Under the pieces are notes generated by a model. That model was given only the letters and a program-made list of their open reading frames with translations. It was not told the DNA's origin and searched no databases. From NCBI GenBank assembly GCA_016867505.1, contig VGJH01000104.1:1-5105 (forward strand): 5,105 bases of DNA, read 5' to 3'. Source of the DNA: Candidatus Bathyarchaeota archaeon (GTDB lineage: Archaea; Thermoproteota; Bathyarchaeia; TCS64). The translations under genes were made by a program, and so were the position numbers. Positions 1 through 5,105 of the stretch are shown piece after piece (position 1 is the first letter of the stretch; the number at the start of each line of letters is the position of its first letter).

Positions 1-286
1 CTTAAATTTAATAAAAAAAATGATGAAAATACTTGAAGAAGAAGATGCTCTAATAGTAAGTCCAGTTTATAATGGAATTAGAGGTCATCCAGTACTATTT
101 CATAAAAAAATATGTGATGAAATAATATATAAAAAAGAAATGGTGCTAAAAGATATTGTGATGCAATATTCAGGTGCTCACGTAACAGTTGAAGGTTCGA
201 TATTCACTTCTCTTGATTTTGATACTCCTGAAGAATTTGAAAAAGTAAAGGAAATTTGGAGAAGTTTCAGTCATACTACAGCATAA
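1..286 (+). CDS. mocA: MocA-type molybdenum cofactor cytidylyltransferase, C-terminal half (5' partial)
   Basis: The frame is open from base 2 to the TAA at 284-286, giving 94 visible residues. An ATG at base 20 is in frame, but the family features begin mid-domain, so the true start lies left of the window and this ATG is internal. Visible signatures are PVYNG followed by R-GHPVLF (visible residues about 21-33) and, near the end, DFDTPEEF (about 72-79). These match the C-terminal half of MobA-like NTP transferases of the MocA branch, usually about 190-200 residues long. The GHPVLF motif favours MocA over MobA. Family members transfer CMP from CTP to molybdopterin cofactor in the cytoplasm, making the dinucleotide form used by bacterial molybdenum hydroxylases. 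That fits the adjacent hydroxylase operon and XdhC factor, although this gene is on the opposite strand. Its last 16 bases overlap the end of the convergent winged-helix gene. The N-terminal nucleotide-binding motif is outside the window, so the assignment rests on the C-terminal half only. Confidence 0.82.
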   Translation, partial: LNLIKKMMKILEEEDALIVSPVYNGIRGHPVLFHKKICDEIIYKKEMVLKDIVMQYSGAHVTVEGSIFTSLDFDTPEEFEKVKEIWRSFSHTTA

Positions 287-447
287 TAACAGCGTTTAGG
301 TGAATTTACTTTACCTGCTTTCTTTAGTTCATTGATTGCTTTACTAACTTCTTTGCTGTCTATGTTTAATTTTTTAGCTACGTCTCCTGGTCTGACAGGT
401 TTACCAATCTCTTTCATTGCTTTCAAAACTTTTTCAGATGCACTCAT
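271..447 (-). CDS. Small winged-helix DNA-binding protein, 58 aa
   Basis: An ATG at 445-447 opens a 58-codon frame ending in TGA (complement of 271-273). I read it directly from the reverse complement. The protein begins MSASEKVLKAMKEIG and has the layout of a minimal winged helix: helix 1 at about residues 3-14, a short helix after KPVRPGDVAKKL (16-27), a recognition helix SKEVSKAINELKKAG (31-45), and a wing ending SPKRCYY (49-55). It is rich in Lys and has one Cys in the wing. I recall similar very small proteins annotated as transcriptional regulators in anaerobic bacteria, but no function is established here. It lies 70 bases downstream of xdhC on the same strand, so it may be the last gene of the hydroxylase operon, or have its own promoter. 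TATTAT at 458-463 with TTTTAC at 480-485 is a weak candidate that would leave almost no leader. The ribosome site is poor. Its 3' end overlaps the convergent mocA-like gene. It could regulate the cluster, but that is inference from position. Confidence 0.8.
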   Translation of the reverse strand: MSASEKVLKAMKEIGKPVRPGDVAKKLNIDSKEVSKAINELKKAGKVNSPKRCYYAVV

Positions 448-517
448 TCAAATCACTATAATATCGAAAATTTCGCTGCGTAAAAGAGTTATTAAGATAA
501 TAATGATAAATCTGTTA

Positions 518-1297
518 TTAACTTCTCTTTTTCTGAATTAATTCAGCAACTATGCTTACACCAATTTCTTCAGGGGTTTCAGCATTTATTTCCAACCCTA
601 ATGGACCATGTAGCTTTTCCAGTAATTCATCACTAAAGCCTTCAGATTTTAACGTTTTTTTATGACGAATTGCCTTATTTACAGATCCCAATAAACCAAC
701 ATAAGAGGAATTAGCTTTGAAAGCATGTCTTAAAGCTGCAAGCTCAAAAGGAGTTTCTCCATGTAATACTACTACATAGTCACTGTTTTTAATTGAAACA
801 TTCTGCAAACATTGTGGGTAGGGTTCATTTATTACTGTCATATTTGGAAAATTTTCTTTTGTTGAACTTTGAGCATCATCAATTATTATGACTTCAAATC
901 CACACCGATTAGCATTTCGTGCAACTGTTTGTGCGATAAGCCCAGATCCCATAATAAACAACCTTGGCTCAGGTTTTACAATATCCATAAAAATTTTTAC
1001 CTCTCCACCACATTGCGAATCAATTGAAATCATTCCCTCCCTTGGAGGGACCCCCATAGCAAAATGAAGTGTTCTAGGAAGACCAACTTTCATAACCTCT
1101 AAGGCTTGCTCGATTAATAATCTCTCCATTCCTCCACCGCCAATTGTGCCTATGCTTTTTCCTTGCTCCGTAACAAGCATTTTTGCACCTAATTCACGTG
1201 GACCATGCCCTTTTTTTTCAATAAGTGTACATAAGACTGTGGTTTCGCCTTTAGTCAAACTTTCTTGGAGTTTATGGATAATTTCGGGGTCGCTCAT
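518..1297 (-). CDS. xdhC: XdhC/CoxI-family molybdenum hydroxylase maturation factor
   Basis: This 259-residue cytoplasmic protein has both domains of the family. The N-terminal XdhC/CoxI domain shows GHGPRELGAKM (30-40), GTIGGG (50-55) and QCGGEV (95-100). The C-terminal Rossmann-like domain shows GSGLIA (117-122), LHGETPFELAALR (178-190), YVGLLGS (199-205) and GPLGLEINAETPEEI (231-245). Characterised members (for example Rhodobacter capsulatus XdhC) bind the molybdenum cofactor, promote its sulfuration and deliver it to the hydroxylase; they are not enzyme subunits. The name clashes with E. coli, where xdhC denotes the Fe-S subunit. I chose the ATG at 1295-1297 because homology begins there. 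The frame continues upstream into the Fe-S gene through 34 low-complexity residues with no family match. No clear Shine-Dalgarno precedes the chosen start, and the 58-base gap to the Fe-S gene contrasts with the tight spacing upstream. The gene is probably co-transcribed with the hydroxylase subunits. The family call is firm; the exact partner enzyme is inferred from adjacency. Confidence 0.92.
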   Translation of the reverse strand: MSDPEIIHKLQESLTKGETTVLCTLIEKKGHGPRELGAKMLVTEQGKSIGTIGGGGMERLLIEQALEVMKVGLPRTLHFAMGVPPREGMISIDSQCGGEVKIFMDIVKPEPRLFIMGSGLIAQTVARNANRCGFEVIIIDDAQSSTKENFPNMTVINEPYPQCLQNVSIKNSDYVVVLHGETPFELAALRHAFKANSSYVGLLGSVNKAIRHKKTLKSEGFSDELLEKLHGPLGLEINAETPEEIGVSIVAELIQKKRS

Positions 1298-1355
1298 TGA
1301 TAAATTTAGAATCAGTTTATTAATAAAAGTTTTTAAAATATTAGATGTTAAAAAG

Positions 1356-1817
1356 TTAATCAGGTGAAATTTTTTCAGCAGCATCAAGAATTGCTTCAAT
1401 AATTTTTACATAGCCAGTGCAACGACAAATATTTCCTTCGATTGCTACCTTAACTTCATCTTCAGTTGGATGTCTATTGTCTCTGAGTAAAGCAAAGGAA
1501 CTGAGTAACATTCCAGGTGTACAAAAACCACACTGTACTGCACCATTCTCCATAAAAGCATCTCTTAACTCCTTCATCAAAGGATTTTCACTTAATCCTT
1601 CAATTGTTGTCACACGTTTTCCTTCGACTTGTGGCGCTAAAACTAGGCAACTGCATACAGGCATCCCATCTAATAATACAGTACAAGCTCCACATTCACC
1701 CTGCTCACATCCTTTCTTAACACTGGTTAATCCAAAATCGGTTCTAAGTAAGTCGAGTAAGGTTACTGTTGTCGTTAGTTCTGCTATAACGTTTACCCCA
1801 TTTAATTCGAATATCAT
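1356..1817 (-). CDS. Molybdenum hydroxylase small subunit, two [2Fe-2S] clusters
   Basis: This 153-residue protein carries electrons from the molybdenum site to FAD. The N-terminal plant-type ferredoxin domain has cluster ligands Cys37, Cys42, Cys45 and Cys57, within KKGCEQGECGACTV and the following CSC. The C-terminal four-helix domain has Cys96 and Cys99 (QCGFCTPGM) and Cys131 and Cys133 (GNICRCTGY). All eight ligands expected of the xanthine dehydrogenase/CoxS family are present, and Gln95 sits at the position that contacts the molybdopterin in relatives. Length is normal (about 150-165). The start is the ATG at 1815-1817. It lies one base after the stop of the FAD subunit, with AGGAGG eight bases upstream. 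An in-frame TTG at 1850 would add 11 residues reading through that site, and is rejected. Translation is probably coupled to the FAD subunit. The E. coli counterpart by size and gene order would be XdhC (Fe-S subunit). I leave the symbol empty because the substrate is unproven and the name is ambiguous with the maturation factor. Confidence 0.95.
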   Translation of the reverse strand: MIFELNGVNVIAELTTTVTLLDLLRTDFGLTSVKKGCEQGECGACTVLLDGMPVCSCLVLAPQVEGKRVTTIEGLSENPLMKELRDAFMENGAVQCGFCTPGMLLSSFALLRDNRHPTEDEVKVAIEGNICRCTGYVKIIEAILDAAEKISPD

Positions 1818-1818
1818 G

Positions 1819-2688
1819 TCATTTTCCTCCTGTACGACTCCAAGCTTCAATCAAAGCTCGTTTAATTAAAACACTGGAAATGTCTCTTCTATACTCAGCG
1901 GTTCCTCTTACATCATCAATAGGATTTACTTGCCCACTACAAGCTTGCCCAATTTCAGTTAAAGTCTGATGGTTCAATTTTGATCCTATGAATTCTTTTT
2001 CTACTTTTTTCATTCTCAATGGAGTTGGAGCAACTGAACCAATAGATAAACGCAGGTTCTTGATTGAATCCCCATCACGTTCAACAAAGGCAGCGGCATT
2101 TACAATCGATAATGTGAAGCTTTTTCTTCTCCCAATACGTTTGAATGCAGAACACCCATTTCCTGAAATTGGTACTTTTATACCAATAAGCAGCTCATCT
2201 GATTTAAGAGCAGAAATTTTAGGTCCTTTAAAAAATTCTTCTAAAGGCATCCACTGATTTTTACTAAGACTTGAAACATTGACTTCTGCGTCATGAACTA
2301 ATAATGGCGGAGCTGAATCAGCAGCTGGAGATGCATTGCATAGATTTCCTCCAATCGTCCCACGATTTCTTATCTGAATACTACCTATAAGAGAACAAGC
2401 ATCATGTAAAGCTGGAATTTTTTCAGAGACAGTTTTTGATGACAGTAATTGTGAATGGGTTGTTGTTGAACCAATAATTATGCTATCTGATTCTTCATAT
2501 ATTCCATTTAGTTCTTTAATTGAATAAATATCAATGAAATGGGTTGATTTTGATTCAACTTCTCTAATTAGAGGTATCAGATCGGTACCCCCAGCTATGG
2601 GCTGAACCTTATCTAAAGTAGAGAGTATCTCTAGTGCTCCAACTAAAGTATGAGTTTTAAGAAGAGTGATTCCAGTTAATGTTCTCAT
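1819..2688 (-). CDS. Molybdenum hydroxylase FAD-binding medium subunit
   Basis: This 289-residue flavoprotein subunit receives electrons from the 2Fe-2S clusters and passes them to an external acceptor such as NAD+ or another carrier. The FAD_binding_5 region shows AGGTDL (32-37), the STTTHSQL segment (74-81) and RNRGTIGGNLCNASPAAD (107-124). The two Gly-rich loops are those that hold the FAD pyrophosphate in the family. A CO-dehydrogenase flavoprotein C-terminal domain follows from about residue 180 (IVNAAAFVE, then SIGSVAPTPLR). The length is typical (about 290, as in E. coli XdhB). There is no Cys-rich insertion, so I see no extra 4Fe-4S cluster of the kind found in the 4-hydroxybenzoyl-CoA reductase flavoprotein subunit. 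The ATG at 2686-2688 overlaps the large-subunit stop by four bases (ATGA). A strong ribosome site precedes it. Whether NAD+ is the acceptor cannot be read from the sequence. Confidence 0.94.
   Translation of the reverse strand: MRTLTGITLLKTHTLVGALEILSTLDKVQPIAGGTDLIPLIREVESKSTHFIDIYSIKELNGIYEESDSIIIGSTTTHSQLLSSKTVSEKIPALHDACSLIGSIQIRNRGTIGGNLCNASPAADSAPPLLVHDAEVNVSSLSKNQWMPLEEFFKGPKISALKSDELLIGIKVPISGNGCSAFKRIGRRKSFTLSIVNAAAFVERDGDSIKNLRLSIGSVAPTPLRMKKVEKEFIGSKLNHQTLTEIGQACSGQVNPIDDVRGTAEYRRDISSVLIKRALIEAWSRTGGK
1826..1831 (-). promoter_or_regulatory. Ribosome binding site of the Fe-S subunit
   Basis: On the minus strand this reads AGGAGG, eight bases before the ATG at 1815-1817. It lies inside the last codons of the FAD subunit gene. 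It settles the Fe-S start at 1817 rather than the upstream in-frame TTG at 1850. A nearer ATG (1820-1822) is out of frame and stops after two codons. Confidence 0.85.
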
Positions 2689-4997
2689 TTGTTTGCCTCC
2701 TTAAGTGCTTTGTACATTTTATCAGGTGTAACTGGTAATGTGTTGAATCTAATTCCAGTTGCATAATGAATTGCGTTAATAATTGCTGGTACTATGCTTA
2801 TGATGCTTGGTTCTCCTACTCCTTTTGCTCCGAATGCAGAGTGATTATATGGTTCTTCAACTAAAATAGCATCATCTACTTCGGGAGTATCCATCGCGGA
2901 TGGAATAATGTAATCTTTGAAGCTGGGATTCAAAATTTTGGATTCTTTTATTTGCACATTCTCCATTAAAGCAAAACCTATCCCATGGCTAGAGGCTCCA
3001 TGAATTTGCCCCTCAATTATTTGTGGATCAATTGCCTTTCCAACATCCATGGCTGGCCATAATTTTATTACAGAAACTTCACCAGTCTCCGTATCCACCT
3101 CAACTTCAGCAATTGTTGAAGCGAATGTATAGACACTATAATTAATTCCTAATCCAGTATCTGAATCATAATATCTTTTTGGAGAAGTATAGAAACCATA
3201 AGCTGCAGGGTTTTCTCCTCTAATATGTAACTCCTCTGAGATTTCGTTGAAAGGAATTTTTATTGATGGTTTCTTTTTATTATATGCAAAACTATCTTTA
3301 CATTCGACTGCCTCTTTTTGACAGTAAAGCATTTCAGCTGAAACCTTAACGATTTTCTCACGTAGCTGAAGGGCAGCATCAGCAGCTGCTGTTCCTCCCA
3401 TCATTAAGCCTCTGCTACCATGAGTGGGTTTTGCGTCTGGAGTTGAATCTGTATCAGGTTGTTCAATTTTTATGGTTGAGATGTCCGCGCCGAGAATCTC
3501 TGCAACGATTTTTGCATGACCAAAAGGTGATCCTTGACCAATTTCACATATTCCAGTTCTATAGGTTAAGGAACCATCAATGTTCATGATTAGACTCGCA
3601 GCACTCCAATCAGGCGTGCTTCTACTGGTACTATTACCATGGTAAGCGCAGCCAACACCCCAACCCCTCACTTTTGTACCATTCCAAATAGACTGACGCT
3701 TATCAAGCCATTTAGAGGCTTCTTTTACGCCTTGAAGACATTTTTCCATTCCAACCGAATGATCTAATAGTTGGTCACAAGTTGTTTTTGAACCAACTTT
3801 GAGTACATTGTTTAACCTAAACTCTACAGGATCGATTTTAAGCTCGTGAGCTAATTTGTCTATCTGCTGTTCAACTGCAAAGTGAAGCGCAAGGTTTCCA
3901 AAACCTCTGTAACTACCACCATAAACCTTGTTAGTATAGACGGCACGCCCATCAACAGCTACGTTTGGTACTTCATATGGCCCAGCTGCATGGGCAGTCT
4001 GTCTCCATAACCAAAAAGGTGCCCGGTTAGCATATGCTCCGCATTCTAGTGTGATATCAACCTCAATAGCACTGATTTTACCATTTTTATCTGCTCCACT
4101 CCTATATTTGAATCGGGCAGGGAAACGTTTGGGAGTCGTACTAAATGTTTCTATACGATCATAAATACAAGCGGATGGTTTACCAAGTTTAACTGCAGAT
4201 AAAGCAGCATAAGCAGCTAATAAGGGACCTGTGTCATCCTTTTTACCAAAAGCACCACCTGTTAAAGCTTGAATTATTCTTACCTGGTTAAGATTCCAGC
4301 CAAGAATTGATGCGACTTTTTCTCTTACAAGATGTGGGCTCTGACTCTCACATATTACAGTGATCTTATTAGCACCTTCAGGGATGGCATATGCTCCATC
4401 AGGCTCTAAACACATATGTTCCTGATAAGGTGACCAGTAGGTATCTTCAACAATAACTTTTGCCTCTTTGAAGCCTTTTTCAAAATCACCCTTTCTAATT
4501 TTAGTAGTAACCGCAATGTTCCCATCTTTATGGATTTTTGGAGAATCATTCTTCAAAGCTGCGTCAACATCATTCACATTTGGAATGTCTTCGTATTCAA
4601 TTAACATCGACTCAATAGATTCTTGAGCAACATCTTCATTTTGTGCACATATTAGTGCAATTGGATCGCCAATATAATGAACTTTATAATCGTTTAAAAA
4701 TGGTTGATCGGGTAAAACATAGCCTATTTGATTTATTCCAGGAATGTCTTTCGAAGTAAGAATTGCATCAACCCCTGAAATATTTCTTGCAATTGAAGGA
4801 TCAATTTTTTTGATAAACGCATGAGGTTTTGTACTTCGGATTACTTTAACTATTGTTGTTCCTTTTTCAATGTAATCAGCGGTAAATTTAGCTTTCCCTA
4901 GACATTTATCAAGAGCATCGCTTCTTACCACGTTTTTACCTACAATAAAAAACTCATTTCTATGAAGTAGATTCTCAAGGATCTTGCTATATTCCAT
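2685..4997 (-). CDS. Molybdenum hydroxylase large (molybdopterin, catalytic) subunit, xanthine dehydrogenase family
   Basis: This 770-residue catalytic subunit carries the molybdenum cofactor. The N-terminal a/b-hammerhead domain starts at VGKNVVRSDALDKCLGKAK (about 19-37). The Mo-binding domains follow with EPDGAYA (198-204), GGAFGKKDD (247-255), YRGFGN (363-368), GQGS (487-490), GSRG (527-530) and GAKGVGEPS (723-731). Aligned by eye to bovine xanthine dehydrogenase, Gln219 matches Gln767, Arg332 matches Arg880, Arg364 matches Arg912, Phe366 matches Phe914 and Glu729 matches the catalytic Glu1261. The spacings between 219, 254, 332 and 364 equal the bovine ones exactly. Asp254 stands where bovine has Glu802. 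The CO dehydrogenase loop with the active-site Cys (AYRCSFR) is absent, so this is not CoxL. Retention of Arg880 suggests a purine or similar heterocycle, but the substrate is unproven. Size and first position match E. coli XdhA (about 750 residues). The ATG at 4995-4997 is the only ATG before the domain; AAGG eleven bases upstream is a modest ribosome site. Confidence 0.95.
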   Translation of the reverse strand: MEYSKILENLLHRNEFFIVGKNVVRSDALDKCLGKAKFTADYIEKGTTIVKVIRSTKPHAFIKKIDPSIARNISGVDAILTSKDIPGINQIGYVLPDQPFLNDYKVHYIGDPIALICAQNEDVAQESIESMLIEYEDIPNVNDVDAALKNDSPKIHKDGNIAVTTKIRKGDFEKGFKEAKVIVEDTYWSPYQEHMCLEPDGAYAIPEGANKITVICESQSPHLVREKVASILGWNLNQVRIIQALTGGAFGKKDDTGPLLAAYAALSAVKLGKPSACIYDRIETFSTTPKRFPARFKYRSGADKNGKISAIEVDITLECGAYANRAPFWLWRQTAHAAGPYEVPNVAVDGRAVYTNKVYGGSYRGFGNLALHFAVEQQIDKLAHELKIDPVEFRLNNVLKVGSKTTCDQLLDHSVGMEKCLQGVKEASKWLDKRQSIWNGTKVRGWGVGCAYHGNSTSRSTPDWSAASLIMNIDGSLTYRTGICEIGQGSPFGHAKIVAEILGADISTIKIEQPDTDSTPDAKPTHGSRGLMMGGTAAADAALQLREKIVKVSAEMLYCQKEAVECKDSFAYNKKKPSIKIPFNEISEELHIRGENPAAYGFYTSPKRYYDSDTGLGINYSVYTFASTIAEVEVDTETGEVSVIKLWPAMDVGKAIDPQIIEGQIHGASSHGIGFALMENVQIKESKILNPSFKDYIIPSAMDTPEVDDAILVEEPYNHSAFGAKGVGEPSIISIVPAIINAIHYATGIRFNTLPVTPDKMYKALKEANK
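2696..2703 (-). promoter_or_regulatory. Ribosome binding site of the FAD subunit
   Basis: On the minus strand this reads TAAGGAGG, seven bases before the ATG at 2686-2688 and inside the large-subunit coding end. With the ATGA stop/start overlap it indicates coupled translation of the large and medium subunits, and it supports the chosen start. Confidence 0.85.
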
Positions 4998-5038
4998 GAT
5001 GTTGTCAGCCTTAATATTGGAAAGAGTGCTAACAAATA

Positions 5039-5066
5039 TTTAGAGTCTATCTGTTTTTACACTCAA
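5039..5066 (-). promoter_or_regulatory. Weak candidate promoter of the hydroxylase operon
   Basis: On the minus strand, TTGAGT (5061-5066) and TCTAAA (5039-5044) are separated by 16 bases and could be -35 and -10 boxes, each matching four of six consensus bases. Transcription would begin near 5032, leaving about 35 bases of leader before the large-subunit ATG. The region is A+T-rich, so such matches arise easily by chance. It is the only visible stretch upstream of the operon, so a promoter here or just beyond the window edge is expected. Confidence 0.22.
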
Positions 5067-5087
5067 TAAGGATATTAATAATAGACT
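5044..5087. repeat. 7-bp inverted repeat upstream of the operon
   Basis: AGTCTAT at 5044-5050 and its exact reverse complement ATAGACT at 5081-5087 are separated by 30 bases. One arm lies within the spacer of the candidate promoter and the other just upstream of its -35 box. This could be a pair of operator half-sites, but a 7-base match in about 100 A+T-rich bases can occur by chance. Confidence 0.25.
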
Positions 5088-5105
5088 TAATTTGGGTTAC
5101 CTTTT

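Noticed and set aside
488..522. Direct repeat GTTATTAA (488-495 and 514-521) around the xdhC stop codon
   Set aside because: Eight A/T-dominated bases in a very A+T-rich spacer are likely to recur by chance. There is no GC stem with a T-run to call it a terminator.
332..541. A plus-strand open frame of 69 codons
   Set aside because: It is largely antisense to the winged-helix gene, has a hydrophobic low-complexity translation without family resemblance and no ribosome site. The minus-strand frame here makes a sensible domain.
1298..1399. N-terminal extension of XdhC (34 residues, starting at a TTG or an internal ATG at 1384)
   Set aside because: It overlaps the end of the Fe-S gene, is Leu/Ile/Lys-rich through the A+T-rich gap, and precedes the point where XdhC homology starts at MSDPEI.
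1818..1850. 11-residue N-terminal extension of the Fe-S subunit from a TTG
   Set aside because: It reads through the AGGAGG site that serves the ATG at 1817. The ferredoxin domain begins normally with MIFELNG.
1417..1869. 150-codon plus-strand open frame opposite the Fe-S gene
   Set aside because: It is a mirror of the conserved Fe-S coding sequence with no coherent domain. The same holds for the plus-strand frames at 1146-1367 and 1988-2257.
2685..4997. Identification as CO dehydrogenase CoxL
   Set aside because: The AYRCSFR active-site loop with its Cys is absent, and the gene order is L-M-S rather than M-S-L. The motifs fit the xanthine dehydrogenase group better.
5047..5105. Possible tail of an upstream minus-strand gene (about 18 codons ending in TAG at 5047-5049)
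   Set aside because: One of three frames stays open by chance this long quite often, and the short translation shows no recognisable signature.

Overview
This window is an A+T-rich stretch of probably bacterial DNA. Two genes carry strong AGGAGG ribosome binding sites. The gene content is almost entirely one theme: a three-subunit molybdenum hydroxylase of the xanthine dehydrogenase family plus the factors that mature its cofactor. The sequence does not identify the organism. A low-GC bacterium, perhaps anaerobic, would fit, because the tiny winged-helix protein found here resembles ones I recall from anaerobic deltaproteobacteria-like genomes (recollection, not verified).

Layout, reading the minus strand from right to left. 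About 108 bases of upstream DNA (4998-5105) hold a weak candidate promoter. Next come the molybdopterin (large) subunit (2685-4997), the FAD (medium) subunit (1819-2688) and the 2Fe-2S (small) subunit (1356-1817). These three are tightly coupled: a 4-base ATGA overlap, then a 1-base gap, with an AGGAGG-type site embedded at the end of each preceding gene. After a 58-base gap follows an XdhC/CoxI-family maturation factor (518-1297). After another 70 bases comes a 58-residue winged-helix protein (271-447). The plus strand carries only the C-terminal half of a MocA-type molybdenum cofactor cytidylyltransferase, cut by the left window edge (<1-286). It converges on the winged-helix gene and overlaps it by 16 bases.

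How they work together. MocA-type enzymes convert molybdopterin cofactor to the cytosine dinucleotide form. XdhC-type proteins bind the cofactor and help sulfurate and insert it. The L/M/S enzyme then hydroxylates a heterocycle or similar substrate, passing electrons from Mo through two 2Fe-2S clusters to FAD. The large-medium-small order and the subunit sizes resemble the E. coli xdhABC arrangement. Aligned by eye to bovine xanthine dehydrogenase, the large subunit keeps the substrate-binding Arg880, the Gln767 and the catalytic Glu1261, but has Asp where the bovine enzyme has Glu802. A purine-type substrate is therefore plausible but not proven.

I see no mobile element, CRISPR array, tRNA or rRNA. 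The core is a known type of operon. The less ordinary parts are the small winged-helix gene, its antisense overlap with the mocA-like gene, and the substrate question.
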